Shown here piece by piece: positions 1 through 11,066 of a stretch of DNA of 64,000 nucleotides. The stretch spans positions 1 through 64,000 of the forward strand of contig JAGHTW010000106.1 of assembly GCA_018065145.1 (NCBI GenBank), written 5' to 3'. Made by a program: the position numbers and the translations under genes. Position 1 is the stretch's first letter, and every line of letters starts with the position of its first letter. This stretch comes from Candidatus Prevotella equi (GTDB lineage Bacteria > Bacteroidota > Bacteroidia > Bacteroidales > Bacteroidaceae). The notes beneath the pieces were generated by a model. That model was not told the DNA's origin, did not search any database, and was given only the letters and a program-made list of their open reading frames with translations.

Positions 1-3
1 ATT

Positions 4-855
4 ATGCTTAGTGTAGAAGAATTGACAGACAAGCTCATTGACTTGAGTTTTGCAGAAGATATCGGTGACGGTGATCACACAACCCTATGTTGTATCCCTG
101 AAGATGCTATGGGACAGAGTCGCCTTATCATTAAGGAAGACGGCATCCTCGCAGGCATAGAGGTAGCAAAAGAGGTGTTCCACCGCTTTGACCCTGAAAT
201 GCAGGTAGAGGTATTCATTGAAGATGGTGCCAAAGTAAAGAAAGGTGACGTGGCAATGATAGTAACTGGCAAGGTACAAAGTCTGTTGCAAACAGAACGC
301 TTAATGCTGAATATCATGCAGCGTATGAGCGGTATTGCAACAATGACAAACAAATACCAACAGGCTCTCATTGATGCAGGAACCCAGACACGAGTACTTG
401 ACACGCGTAAGACAACTCCAGGAATGCGCATGCTCGAGAAAGAGGCTGTAAAGATAGGTGGTGGAAAGAATCATCGTATAGGACTCTTTGATATGATTCT
501 TCTCAAGGACAACCACGTAGATTTCGCAGGAGGTATTCACAATGCCATATCACGTGCAAAGGAATACTGTAAGGCAAAAGGAAAAGACCTGAAGATTGAG
601 ATAGAGGTTCGTAACTTCAAGGAACTTGAAGAGGCATTGGCAGAGAATCCTGACAGAATAATGTTTGACAACTTTACTCCTGAAGATACTGTCAAGGCAG
701 TACAAATGGTAAACCATCAGTGCGAGACAGAATCAAGCGGTGGCATAACATTCGACACTATGATACCATACGCTAAGGCAGGTGTTGACTTTATTTCTTT
801 CGGTGCCCTTACACACAGTGTAAAGGGTTTGGATATGAGTTTCAAAGCTGTGTAA
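4..855 (+). CDS. nadC: nicotinate-nucleotide pyrophosphorylase (carboxylating)
   Basis: 283 aa ORF; QPRTase motifs such as VLDTRKTTPGMRMLEKEAVKIGGGKNHRIGLFDMILLKDNH. Confidence 0.95.
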   Translation: MLSVEELTDKLIDLSFAEDIGDGDHTTLCCIPEDAMGQSRLIIKEDGILAGIEVAKEVFHRFDPEMQVEVFIEDGAKVKKGDVAMIVTGKVQSLLQTERLMLNIMQRMSGIATMTNKYQQALIDAGTQTRVLDTRKTTPGMRMLEKEAVKIGGGKNHRIGLFDMILLKDNHVDFAGGIHNAISRAKEYCKAKGKDLKIEIEVRNFKELEEALAENPDRIMFDNFTPEDTVKAVQMVNHQCETESSGGITFDTMIPYAKAGVDFISFGALTHSVKGLDMSFKAV

Positions 856-858
856 ATT

Positions 859-1761
859 ATGAATATATTAGTTACAGGTGCAAACGGTCAACTCGGTAAC
901 GAGATGAGACTGGTAACAAAAGACACTAACGATAATTACATCTTTACAGACGTAAACCAGGTGGAAGGACAAGAAACAACTTTTCTTGATATCACCGATC
1001 TTGAGGCTATACGTGCAATGGTAAAGGAAAATGATGTAAAGGCAATCGTAAACTGTGCTGCATGGACAAATGTTGACGCATGTGAGAATGACGAAAAGCT
1101 TGCTGCCTTAGCAAAGAAGCTTAACGCTGATGCGCCAAAAAATCTTGCAGTAGCAATGAAAGAAGTTGATGGACTCCTCGTTCATGTAAGTACCGACTAT
1201 GTTTTCGGTGGAGATCCTTATAATACTCCATGCAAAGAGGACCAGAAAGGAACACCAACAGGTGTATATGGTCAAACAAAGTTGGAAGGCGAGAACAACA
1301 TCATCGCTACCGGTGTCAACCACATCATATTGAGAACAGCATGGCTGTACTCAGAGTTCGGCAAGAACTTCGTAAAGACAATGATGAACCTGACTTCAAC
1401 GAAGCCTGCGCTTAACGTTGTCTTTGACCAGTGCGGAACACCTACATACGCAGGAGATTTGGCGGACTTGATATACAACATTATATCAGAGCGCAAGTTC
1501 GAGGGTAATACAGGAATTTACCACTACAGCAACGAAGGAGTATGCTCATGGTATGACTTCACAGTAAAGATAGCAGAGATAGCTGGCAATACGAACTGTA
1601 ACATCCAACCATGCCATAGTGACGAATTCCCTTCACCTGTAAAGCGTCCAGCATATAGCGTTTTGGACAAGACAAAGGTAAAAAATACGTTCGGAGTGAC
1701 TGTACCTTACTGGACAGTATCACTGAAGAAGTGTATGAAGAATCTTATGGAGGTTCAATAA
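859..1761 (+). CDS. rfbD: dTDP-4-dehydrorhamnose reductase
   Basis: MNILVTGANGQLGNEMR Rossmann start; STDYVFGG and YGQTKLEGE motifs; followed by rfbA, rfbC, rfbB. Confidence 0.95.
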   Translation: MNILVTGANGQLGNEMRLVTKDTNDNYIFTDVNQVEGQETTFLDITDLEAIRAMVKENDVKAIVNCAAWTNVDACENDEKLAALAKKLNADAPKNLAVAMKEVDGLLVHVSTDYVFGGDPYNTPCKEDQKGTPTGVYGQTKLEGENNIIATGVNHIILRTAWLYSEFGKNFVKTMMNLTSTKPALNVVFDQCGTPTYAGDLADLIYNIISERKFEGNTGIYHYSNEGVCSWYDFTVKIAEIAGNTNCNIQPCHSDEFPSPVKRPAYSVLDKTKVKNTFGVTVPYWTVSLKKCMKNLMEVQ

Positions 1762-1807
1762 ATAACAACAATATTAAATAAATACACCTTATTAATATAT
1801 AATAGCA

Positions 1808-2710
1808 ATGAAAGGAATTGTTCTTGCAGGCGGATCTGGCACACGTCTCTACCCTATCACTAAGGGTATTTCAAAACAGTTGATGCCAATATATGACAAA
1901 CCTATGATATACTATCCAATATCTGTACTGATGTTGGCAGGAATCAAAGAAATACTTATCATCTCAACACCTTTTGATCTTCCTGGCTTCAAGAGACTTC
2001 TTGGCGATGGTAGTGACTACGGTGTTCGTTTTGAATATGCAGAACAACCATCACCAGACGGTTTGGCTCAGGCATTTACTATCGGCAAAGACTTCATTGG
2101 CGATGACTCCGCATGTTTGGTTCTTGGTGATAACATCTTCCAGGGTGCAGGATTTACAACTATGCTCAAGGAGGCAGTACGCACTGCTGAGGAAGAGAAG
2201 AAGGCAACAGTATTCGGTTATTGGGTAAACGATCCTGAAAGATATGGAGTTGCTGAGTTTGACAAGGAGGGTAATTGCCTCTCTATTGAAGAGAAACCAA
2301 AGAATCCAAAGTCAAACTACGCTGTCGTAGGACTTTACTTCTACCCAAACAAGGTTGTTGATGTAGCAAGCAAGATTGAACCTTCTGCACGTGGCGAGTA
2401 TGAAATTACGACCGTAAACCAGTGGTTCCTTCAAGATAAAGAACTGAAGGTACAGACACTCGGTCGTGGTTTCGCGTGGCTTGACACAGGCACTCACGAC
2501 TCACTCTCTGAAGCTTCTACATATATTGAAGTACTTGAGAAACGTCAGGGATTGAAGGTTGCTTGCCTTGAGGGTATAGCATACCGTAAGGGATGGATAA
2601 GTGAAGAAAAAATGCGCGAACTTGCTCAGCCAATGCTTAAAAATCAATATGGTCAATACCTTTTGAAGGTTATTGATGAAGTAAAACGTTTTGGACCAGG
2701 ACTTGACTAA
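1808..2710 (+). CDS. rfbA: glucose-1-phosphate thymidylyltransferase
   Basis: [37 protein letters not shown] signature. Confidence 0.97.
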   Translation: MKGIVLAGGSGTRLYPITKGISKQLMPIYDKPMIYYPISVLMLAGIKEILIISTPFDLPGFKRLLGDGSDYGVRFEYAEQPSPDGLAQAFTIGKDFIGDDSACLVLGDNIFQGAGFTTMLKEAVRTAEEEKKATVFGYWVNDPERYGVAEFDKEGNCLSIEEKPKNPKSNYAVVGLYFYPNKVVDVASKIEPSARGEYEITTVNQWFLQDKELKVQTLGRGFAWLDTGTHDSLSEASTYIEVLEKRQGLKVACLEGIAYRKGWISEEKMRELAQPMLKNQYGQYLLKVIDEVKRFGPGLD

Positions 2711-3294
2711 TGGAAGTAATACAGACAGAAATTAAGGATGTGCTCATCATTGAGCCAAAAGTATTCAAAGATGCACGAGGCTATTTCTTTGAATCATTCT
2801 CACAGCGTGAATTTGATGAAAAAGTTTCATCTATTCTCGGACACAAGATAAACTTCGTACAAGACAACGAATCAATGTCATCGTATGGCGTTATGCGCGG
2901 ATTGCACTTTCAACGTCCACCGTTCACACAGTCAAAGTTAGTTCGTTGTGTGAAGGGTGCAGTGCTTGATGTTGCAGTAGATATCCGCAAGGGCTCACCT
3001 ACATACGGTAAGCATGTTGCTGTGGAATTAACAGAGGAGAACCATCGTCAGTTCTTCGTACCACGTGGTTTCGCACATGGATTCGCAGTCCTCTCAGATA
3101 CAGCAATCTTCCAATACAAGTGCGATGAGTTCTATCACCCAGAAGCTGACGGCGGTATTTCTATTGTTGATGAATCTCTCAACATTGACTGGAAAATACC
3201 AACAGAGAAAGCATTACTGAGTGAAAAGGATACAAAGCACGCTATGCTGAAGGATTTTGATTCACCTTTTGATATTAATGTTTCATTATACTAA
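2710..3294 (+). CDS. rfbC: dTDP-4-dehydrorhamnose 3,5-epimerase
   Basis: RmlC motifs FFESFSQREF, GLHFQRPPFTQSKLVRC, VPRGFAHGF; shares 1 nt with the rfbA stop. Confidence 0.96.
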   Translation: MEVIQTEIKDVLIIEPKVFKDARGYFFESFSQREFDEKVSSILGHKINFVQDNESMSSYGVMRGLHFQRPPFTQSKLVRCVKGAVLDVAVDIRKGSPTYGKHVAVELTEENHRQFFVPRGFAHGFAVLSDTAIFQYKCDEFYHPEADGGISIVDESLNIDWKIPTEKALLSEKDTKHAMLKDFDSPFDINVSLY

Positions 3295-3303
3295 AGAAAA
3301 AAA

Positions 3304-4437
3304 ATGAAAAATATAGTAATAACAGGCGGCGCAGGTTTTATCGGCAGCCATGTAGTCCGCTTATTCGTAAATAAGTACCCTGAGTACAATATCATAAACC
3401 TTGACAAGTTGACATACGCTGGTAACTTAGCCAACCTTAAGGATATTGAAGATAAGCCTAACTATAAGTTTGTCAAGATGGACATCTGTGACTTTGATGC
3501 TTTCTACCAATTGATGCAGGACGAAAAGATAGATGGTATCATCCACCTTGCAGCAGAGTCTCACGTTGACCGTTCAATTAAAGATCCATTCACTTTTGCC
3601 AAGACAAACGTAATGGGTACCCTGTCTCTTCTTCAGGCTGCAAAGCTATATTGGGAGTCTCTTCCTGAGAAATATGAAGGTAAGCGTTTCTATCATATCT
3701 CTACAGACGAGGTATATGGCGCACTGAAGATGACACACCCAGAAGGCATTGAACCTCCATTTACAACAAAGGCATCAAGTTCAGAGCACCATGAGGCTTA
3801 CGGTGAGGACTTCTTCTACGAGACGACGAAGTATAACCCACATAGCCCATACTCTGCTTCAAAGGCAAGCTCTGACCATTTCGTACGTGCATTCCACGAC
3901 ACTTACGGCATGCCAACAATCGTTACAAACTGTTCTAATAACTATGGTCCTTATCAGTTCCCAGAGAAGCTGATACCATTGTTCATCAACAACATACGTA
4001 ATCGCAAACCATTGCCTGTATATGGTAAGGGTGAAAACGTACGTGACTGGCTCTTCGTTGAAGATCATGCACGTGCAATAGACATCATCTTCCATCAAGG
4101 CACTGTTGCAGAGACCTATAACATTGGTGGTTTCAACGAATGGAAGAACATAGATATCATCAAGGTTGTAATAAATACCGTTGATCGTCTTCTCGGTCGT
4201 AAGGAGGGTGAAGACATGGATCTCATCACATACGTAACAGACCGTTTGGGACATGATGCACGATATGCTATTGACTCAACAAAATTACAGAAGGAATTAG
4301 GTTGGGAGCCATCACTGCAATTTGAAGAAGGCATAGAGAAAACAGTGAAGTGGTATCTGGACAACCAGGACTGGATGGATAACGTAACCTCAGGTGACTA
4401 CGAGAAGTACTATGAGAATATGTACGCTAAAAGATAA
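3304..4437 (+). CDS. rfbB: dTDP-glucose 4,6-dehydratase
   Basis: ITGGAGFIGSHVVR; AAESHVDRSI; HISTDEVYGAL; YSASKASSDHFVRA. Confidence 0.96.
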   Translation: MKNIVITGGAGFIGSHVVRLFVNKYPEYNIINLDKLTYAGNLANLKDIEDKPNYKFVKMDICDFDAFYQLMQDEKIDGIIHLAAESHVDRSIKDPFTFAKTNVMGTLSLLQAAKLYWESLPEKYEGKRFYHISTDEVYGALKMTHPEGIEPPFTTKASSSEHHEAYGEDFFYETTKYNPHSPYSASKASSDHFVRAFHDTYGMPTIVTNCSNNYGPYQFPEKLIPLFINNIRNRKPLPVYGKGENVRDWLFVEDHARAIDIIFHQGTVAETYNIGGFNEWKNIDIIKVVINTVDRLLGRKEGEDMDLITYVTDRLGHDARYAIDSTKLQKELGWEPSLQFEEGIEKTVKWYLDNQDWMDNVTSGDYEKYYENMYAKR

Positions 4438-4448
4438 ATAAAAGAAAT

Positions 4449-5819
4449 ATGTTTGAAAATCTTAGTGACAGACTTGAACGCTCGTTCAAGATACTTAAGG
4501 GTGAAGGAAAGATTACCGAAATTAACGTTGCAGAGACATTAAAGGATGTTCGCAGAGCACTCCTTGATGCCGATGTAAACTATAAGGTAGCTAAGACATT
4601 TACTGATACAGTAAAGAAAAAAGCATTGGGCATGAATGTCCTAACGGCTGTGAAGCCAGGACAGCTCATGGTAAAACTTGTACATGATGAGTTGGCAGAA
4701 CTCATGGGTGGCGAGGCAAAAGAGATAGACCTTGGAGGTCATCCCGCTGTTATCATGATGGCAGGTCTCAATGGTGCCGGTAAGACAACGATGTCTGGTA
4801 AGCTTGCCAAACTGCTTAAGGACAAGAGAAACAAGAAGCCATTGTTGGCGGCTTGTGATACTTTCCGTCCTGCTGCTATGGAGCAGCTGCGCGTTCTTGC
4901 AGAACAAGTACAGGTGCCTATATACATGGAAGAGGGTGCAAAGGATCCTGTACAGGTAGCACTCAACGCCATTCAGGAGGCAAAGGCAAAAGGCTATGAT
5001 GTAGTTATCGTCGATACTGCAGGTCGTCAGTCTATCGATGAAGAGCTGATGCAGCAGGCAGAAAATATCAAGGCTGCTATAAATCCAAATGAGACACTCC
5101 TCGTTGTTGATGCTATGACAGGTCAGGATGCTGTAAACACGGCAAAGACCTTCAACGAACGCTTGGAAATAGACGGTGTAATATTAACCAAACTTGATGG
5201 TGACTCACGCGGTGGTGCTGCATTGTCAATACGTACTGTCGTTGACAAGCCTATCAAATTCATCGGTACAGGTGAGAAGATGGAAGCTCTTGATGTCTTC
5301 CACCCTGATCGCATGGCGGATAGAATACTCGGCATGGGTGACGTAGTATCTCTCGTTGAACGTGCACAGGAGCAATTTGATCTTGAGGAGGCTAAGCGTC
5401 TTGAGAAGAAGATTGCCAAGAACAAGTTTGACTTCAATGACTTCCTCGGTCAGATTCAGCAGATCAAGAAGATGGGTAACATCAAGGATCTTGCAAGTAT
5501 GATTCCTGGAGTTGGCAAGGCAATAAAGGATGTAGATATTGATGATAATGCATTCAAGAGCATAGAAGCAATCATCTATTCGATGACACCAAAAGAACGT
5601 ACTAATCCATCAATCCTCGATCAGTCTCGCCGCAGACGTATAGCAAAAGGTTCTGGTACAGATATTCAGGAAGTCAACCGCCTAATCAAGCAATTCGAGC
5701 AGATGCGCAAGATGATGAAGATGATTTCTGGTAATAATATGGCAAACATGGCAAAGATGGCAGGCATGATGGGTAAGATGAAAGGTATGCCGGGAATGCC
5801 AGGAATGCCAAAGTTCTAA
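4449..5819 (+). CDS. ffh: signal recognition particle protein Ffh
   Basis: GLNGAGKTTMSGKLA, DTAGRQ and TKLDGDSRGGAALS GTPase motifs; Met-rich C-terminus. Confidence 0.97.
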   Translation: MFENLSDRLERSFKILKGEGKITEINVAETLKDVRRALLDADVNYKVAKTFTDTVKKKALGMNVLTAVKPGQLMVKLVHDELAELMGGEAKEIDLGGHPAVIMMAGLNGAGKTTMSGKLAKLLKDKRNKKPLLAACDTFRPAAMEQLRVLAEQVQVPIYMEEGAKDPVQVALNAIQEAKAKGYDVVIVDTAGRQSIDEELMQQAENIKAAINPNETLLVVDAMTGQDAVNTAKTFNERLEIDGVILTKLDGDSRGGAALSIRTVVDKPIKFIGTGEKMEALDVFHPDRMADRILGMGDVVSLVERAQEQFDLEEAKRLEKKIAKNKFDFNDFLGQIQQIKKMGNIKDLASMIPGVGKAIKDVDIDDNAFKSIEAIIYSMTPKERTNPSILDQSRRRRIAKGSGTDIQEVNRLIKQFEQMRKMMKMISGNNMANMAKMAGMMGKMKGMPGMPGMPKF

Positions 5820-5851
5820 TCATTAACTTAAACTTAAAACTATAGGCACAA

Positions 5852-6730
5852 ATGCAGTTAATAGACGGAAAAGCAACAGCAACAGCTATTAAGGCTGAAA
5901 TTGCAGAAGAGGTAAAGGCTATCGTTGCTGCTGGTGGCAAGCAGCCACACCTCGCTGCAGTACTGGTTGGTCACGATGGCGGATCAGAGACGTATGTTAA
6001 AAATAAGGTGCTTGCTTGTGAGGCATGTGGTTTCAAAAGCACGCTCATTCGTTACGAGGAAGATATTACGGAAGAAGAGCTCCTTGCGTGTGTTGACAAA
6101 CTCAACAACGATGAGGATGTTGACGGTTTCATCGTACAGCTTCCTTTGCCAAAGCATATCAATGAGCAGAAAGTCATAGAAGCTATAGACTATCGTAAGG
6201 ATGTTGACGGATTCCATCCTATCAATGTTGGACGTATGGCTATCGGTCTTCCTTGCTTCATATCTGCAACACCTCTTGGAATTGTTACACTTCTCAAGCG
6301 TTATGGCATAGAGACAAGTGGAAAGAAATGCGTTGTACTGGGTCGCTCTAATATCGTCGGCAAGCCAATGTCACAGTTGATGATGCAGAAGGAGTATGGT
6401 GACTCTACTGTTACCGTATGTCACTCTCATTCCAAGGACTTGAAGAAAGAGTGTCAGGAAGCTGACATAATTATTGCTGCCATCGGTCGTCCTGGTTTTG
6501 TAACAGCAGATATGGTAAAGGATGGTGCCGTTATCGTTGACGTTGGTACAACACGTGTTCCAGATGCTTCACGCAAAAGCGGTTTCCGCCTGTCTGGTGA
6601 TGTTGATTTTGAGAACGTGGCGCCAAAATGTTCGTATATCACTCCTGTGCCAGGTGGTGTAGGTCCTATGACAATCTGTTCTCTTATGAAGAACACACTC
6701 GCTGCAGGCAAAAAAGAATATTACAAATAA
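5852..6730 (+). CDS. folD: bifunctional methylenetetrahydrofolate dehydrogenase/cyclohydrolase
   Basis: [38 protein letters not shown]. Confidence 0.97.
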   Translation: MQLIDGKATATAIKAEIAEEVKAIVAAGGKQPHLAAVLVGHDGGSETYVKNKVLACEACGFKSTLIRYEEDITEEELLACVDKLNNDEDVDGFIVQLPLPKHINEQKVIEAIDYRKDVDGFHPINVGRMAIGLPCFISATPLGIVTLLKRYGIETSGKKCVVLGRSNIVGKPMSQLMMQKEYGDSTVTVCHSHSKDLKKECQEADIIIAAIGRPGFVTADMVKDGAVIVDVGTTRVPDASRKSGFRLSGDVDFENVAPKCSYITPVPGGVGPMTICSLMKNTLAAGKKEYYK

Positions 6731-6747
6731 ATCAATACATGCATTCA

Positions 6748-6793
6748 ATGCTTAGATAGGACAAATAACGTTCTGTCTAAGCATTTTTTTTCA
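6748..6793 (+). terminator. intrinsic terminator after folD
   Basis: ATGCTTAGA (6748-6756) pairs with TCTAAGCAT (6776-6784), followed by a T-run. Confidence 0.85.
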
Positions 6794-6816
6794 TAATTAC
6801 CTCAAACAACTAACCT

Positions 6817-9483
6817 ATGAAACGTATAACACTAACATTTCTTAGTGCTTTAACACTTAGCCTTTCAATCAACGCCGGCAATACAGCAAAGCCTGGTGCA
6901 CGATGGTGGTGGCTCGGTTCTGCACTTGATACAACGAACGTTCGTTGGAATATGGAGCAATATGCTTCTCATGGCATTGGAGCTCTTGAGATAACTCCTC
7001 TCTATGGAGTACAAGGTAATGAAAAGAATAATATCGATTACCTTTCTCCAAAATGGATGAATATATTGAAGTTCGTTGAGAAAGAAGGAAAGCGTCTTGG
7101 TATTCAAATAGACATGAACAATGGTACAGGTTGGCCTTTTGGTGGTCCTACAACACCTTTAGAAGAAGCAGCATGTAAAGTTGTTATCGTTGATTCTATT
7201 GTCAACAGCGACATACTACGCAAGGGTTACACTATCATTGTTCCTGAGAAAGAAAAGAAATATTCCTCTCTTTCGTTCATCATGGCATTTCCATGTAATG
7301 TCAAAGGATACAAGGGTCAGGCAATAGAGATAACACCTTCAGTGAACACTGATGGAACTATCGTTTGGAAGGCTCCAAAGAAAGGTGCATGGCGTATCAT
7401 AGCATTATATAACGGCAGAACACGTCAACAGGTAAAACGTGCAGCTCCTGGCGGTGCAGGTTACGTAATAGACCACTTTGACAAGAATGCAGTAAAGAAT
7501 TATCTTGAAAAGTTTGACAAGGCATTTTCAGAGTCCAACACTCCATGGCCAAACACCATTTTCAATGATTCGTATGAGGTATATGGAGCAGACTGGTCAC
7601 CAACCCTTCCACAGGAATTTGAGACTCGTCGTGGTTACTCTCTAAAAGATAACATAAACAAACTCGTTGACAGAGATGAAAAAATTGTATGTGACTATCG
7701 TGAAACGCTCAACGATATGCTCCGCGAGAATTTTACGAACCAGTGGGTTAAGTGGGCACATTCACATGGTATGTTAGTGCGTAACCAGGCTCATGGTTCT
7801 CCTGCAAACTTACTTGACCTTTATGCTGCCGTTGACATACCAGAGATAGAAGGTTTCGGACTTTCTGAGTTCGGCATTAAGGGACTGCGTGTAGATCCTG
7901 GCATGACAAAACTTAACGACTCTGACTATTCTATGTTCAAGTATGCTCCTTCTGCTGCTCACGTGACGGGTAAGAACCTTGTTAGTTCGGAGACCTTCAC
8001 ATGGTTGACAGAGCATTTCCGCACGTCACTCTCACAAATGAAGCCTGACCTTGATCTGATGTTCTGTGCTGGTGTGAACCACATGTACTACCATGGCACA
8101 TGTTACTCACCAAAAGATGATCCATGGCCAGGATGGAAATTCTATGCTTCCATTGACATGAGTCCAACAAACTCAATATGGCGTGATGCACCTTATTTCA
8201 ATAAATATGTTGAGCGCTGTCAGGGATATCTTCAGAAAGGTGAACCATACAATGAGATTCTTGTTTATTTCCCAATCCATAACCTTTGGAAAAAGAATCA
8301 AAAAACTCTCCTTCAGCAATTTGCCATCCATAACCTCGGACACCTTGCACCAGAGTTCAAGGCATCAATACTTGAACTAGATAAGCTTGGTTATGATTGT
8401 GACTACATCTCCGACTTACAGATTCTTGCTTCAAAAGCAGCAAACAAAAACATTATTACTGAGGCAGGTATAGCCTACAAAGCACTTCTCATTCCAGAAG
8501 GAGCAATACTTACCGATGAAGTAAAAACTCATATTGATGCACTCAAGTCACAAGGAGTCACCATCATAAATGGAAATGATGCCAATGCTCTTGCAAAGGT
8601 TACAAAACCAGAAGAGATGAAGACCAAACTTGGCCTTAACATGATTCGCCGTAAAACACCTAAAGGAACAACATACTTCATTGCCAACCTAACGCCAAAA
8701 GATGTAGATGCGTATGTAAAGATTGCTGTTGACTATAAAGAACTCGTATGGTTGGATCCTGTAAACGAAAAAATGTATTCTGCCGAGACAACTGCAGAAG
8801 GAGTACGAGTAAATATGCGTTCTGGTGAATCAATGATTCTTCTTGCATCAACATCTTCCATGGATGCCATTAAGCAAGAGTTGAATCTTAATAACATCTC
8901 ACCACGTCCAACTTCAGAGGTACCGGGCAGTTCCATTGAGATAAACAAGGGTTGGTGTCTGTCATTCACAAATGAAGCACCAGAGGTAAAGGGATCTTTC
9001 AACATCGATAAACTCCAGACTTGGGAAACACTTGATGATGACTCTGCAAAAGTGACAATGGGTACAGGCGTCTATGAGACAACATTCAATATCCAAAACA
9101 CTCAGAACATAAAAAAAGCCAAAGGTGTAAGCAAGAATATCAAGCCAACACCTTTGACTGGAACATGGAACATCGACCTTGGAGATGTTCGTGAATCTGC
9201 AAGAGTATATATCAACAACACATTTATTGGTTGCGCTTGGAGCGTGCCTTACGTTCTTCCTTTTAACGGAGACATCCTCAAGACTGGCGAAAACTCTATT
9301 CGCATTGAAGTGACGAATCTTCCAGCAAATCGTATAGCAGACCTTGATCGCAAGGGCGTGGAATGGCGTAAGATGGAAGAAATCAATGTCGTTGATATAA
9401 AGTATAAGAAGACTAAGTACGATGGATGGGCACCAGTACCTTCTGGACTTAATTCATCAGTAAGGATTTACGAGGTAAAGTAA
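6817..9483 (+). CDS. secreted glycoside hydrolase, GH106-like (alpha-L-rhamnosidase-type)
   Basis: N-terminal signal peptide; KPGARWWWLGSALDTTNVRWNMEQYASHGIGALEITPLYG resembles the GH106 N-terminal domain; C-terminal beta-sandwich-like region. Confidence 0.75.
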   Translation: MKRITLTFLSALTLSLSINAGNTAKPGARWWWLGSALDTTNVRWNMEQYASHGIGALEITPLYGVQGNEKNNIDYLSPKWMNILKFVEKEGKRLGIQIDMNNGTGWPFGGPTTPLEEAACKVVIVDSIVNSDILRKGYTIIVPEKEKKYSSLSFIMAFPCNVKGYKGQAIEITPSVNTDGTIVWKAPKKGAWRIIALYNGRTRQQVKRAAPGGAGYVIDHFDKNAVKNYLEKFDKAFSESNTPWPNTIFNDSYEVYGADWSPTLPQEFETRRGYSLKDNINKLVDRDEKIVCDYRETLNDMLRENFTNQWVKWAHSHGMLVRNQAHGSPANLLDLYAAVDIPEIEGFGLSEFGIKGLRVDPGMTKLNDSDYSMFKYAPSAAHVTGKNLVSSETFTWLTEHFRTSLSQMKPDLDLMFCAGVNHMYYHGTCYSPKDDPWPGWKFYASIDMSPTNSIWRDAPYFNKYVERCQGYLQKGEPYNEILVYFPIHNLWKKNQKTLLQQFAIHNLGHLAPEFKASILELDKLGYDCDYISDLQILASKAANKNIITEAGIAYKALLIPEGAILTDEVKTHIDALKSQGVTIINGNDANALAKVTKPEEMKTKLGLNMIRRKTPKGTTYFIANLTPKDVDAYVKIAVDYKELVWLDPVNEKMYSAETTAEGVRVNMRSGESMILLASTSSMDAIKQELNLNNISPRPTSEVPGSSIEINKGWCLSFTNEAPEVKGSFNIDKLQTWETLDDDSAKVTMGTGVYETTFNIQNTQNIKKAKGVSKNIKPTPLTGTWNIDLGDVRESARVYINNTFIGCAWSVPYVLPFNGDILKTGENSIRIEVTNLPANRIADLDRKGVEWRKMEEINVVDIKYKKTKYDGWAPVPSGLNSSVRIYEVK

Positions 9484-10935
9484 TTATACATTCTTTACTA
9501 TCTCGCAAACAAGTTTCCAAACCTTTTCAACAGAAGGGGTGTGCAGTCTCTCATCAGGGGAATGTACACCCCTCATTGTTGGTCCTATTGAAAGCATATC
9601 AAGCGCTGGATAATTAGCAGCGAAAAGTCCACACTCCAGTCCGGCATGAATACCCTTTATTGTAGGTTCTTCACCAAACAAACGGCGGTAGCAATCATGC
9701 GCAGTATTTCTAAGTTTGCTATTTGGGTTCATCTTCCAGGCTGGATAACCATCATTATGTATTATGCTATCTGCTTCTGCCAATTCAAATACAGCAGAGA
9801 CACTATTAACCATATTTTCTAGATTGCTCATTACGCTTGAACGTTGAGAACATATTATAACACACTCATTCTTTTCAGTGCGAATAACAGCTGTATTGCT
9901 TGAAGTCTCTGTCATTTCATTTAACGCAGGATCCTGACAAATAGCAAAAACTCCATTATGTACACATTGCAATGCTTTTATTATACGCTGACTTACACTC
10001 TGTGGAAGTACTGGCTCTGATTCTGCCGACTCCATATGCCAGTAGATATTCTTCTCTGTAACGATATATTCTTCCTCTATCTCTGAGCAAAAGATATTCC
10101 AATCAACTCTAACGGTTTCCTTTTCCTTAAACGGAACGGCGAAAACGATACTTCCATCACGAGGTATCGCATTATGAAGTTTACCGCTATTGAATTGAGC
10201 AAGCATCAAAGGCATCTTTTTCTGTTCAAGGTACAGGAAGCGAGCTAGTATCTTCAAAGCATTTGCACGCTTTTTATTTATGTCATCACCAGAATGTCCT
10301 CCTGTCAGTCCTTTTAAGGAAGCTTTCATGAAAAACATTCCCTTTGGTGCCTCTTCCTTTTCATATTTGAATGTCGCCGTAGTAGTCTTACCACCAGCAC
10401 AAGAAACATAGAACAGTCCTTCATCTTCTGAATCAAGATTGAGAAGCATCTGTCCTTTCAGCATTCCTGCCTCCAATGCATTAGCGCCAGTTAATCCCGT
10501 TTCCTCATCAACGGTAAAAAGACACTCTATCGGACCATGCTCTATATCATTAGCATCAAGCAAAGCAAGTTGCATAGCGCAACCTATACCATCGTCGGCA
10601 CCGAGAGTAGTTCCATTTGCACGCAACCATTCTCCATCAAGATATGTTTCTATCGGATCGTTATAGAAATCAATATTCTTATCAACAAGCTTATCACACA
10701 CCATATCCATGTGACTCTGTAATGTAATGACAGGCTGATTCTCCTTTCCTGATGTTGCTTCCTTACGTATAATAACATTACCTGCCTTGTCAACAACAGT
10801 ATCCAATCCCCTACTCTCACCAAAGTTCTTGAGATATGCAATCATTTTTTCTTCATGCTTTGAAGGTCTTGGTATATTATTTATTTCAAAAAAATAATGG
10901 AATACACTTTCTGGTTTTAAGTCTTTTTTAGTCAT
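9484..10935 (-). CDS. pepD: aminoacyl-histidine dipeptidase (PepD, M20 family)
   Basis: TLQSHMDMVCDK; TTLGADDGIGCAMQLALLD; FTVDEETGLTGA; GLECGLF; SIGPTMRGVHSPDERL. Confidence 0.93.
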   Translation of the reverse strand: MTKKDLKPESVFHYFFEINNIPRPSKHEEKMIAYLKNFGESRGLDTVVDKAGNVIIRKEATSGKENQPVITLQSHMDMVCDKLVDKNIDFYNDPIETYLDGEWLRANGTTLGADDGIGCAMQLALLDANDIEHGPIECLFTVDEETGLTGANALEAGMLKGQMLLNLDSEDEGLFYVSCAGGKTTTATFKYEKEEAPKGMFFMKASLKGLTGGHSGDDINKKRANALKILARFLYLEQKKMPLMLAQFNSGKLHNAIPRDGSIVFAVPFKEKETVRVDWNIFCSEIEEEYIVTEKNIYWHMESAESEPVLPQSVSQRIIKALQCVHNGVFAICQDPALNEMTETSSNTAVIRTEKNECVIICSQRSSVMSNLENMVNSVSAVFELAEADSIIHNDGYPAWKMNPNSKLRNTAHDCYRRLFGEEPTIKGIHAGLECGLFAANYPALDMLSIGPTMRGVHSPDERLHTPSVEKVWKLVCEIVKNV

Positions 10936-11066
10936 AATTTAACTTTTTTATAATAAAAATTAATTTTTTCTTATTACCTTTGTACCCATTATGCATTAAC
11001 GTAGCGCACAATGTCGTTGCAAAGTTAATAAAAATACAGAAAACAAACAATAAAACCATATAAAAA

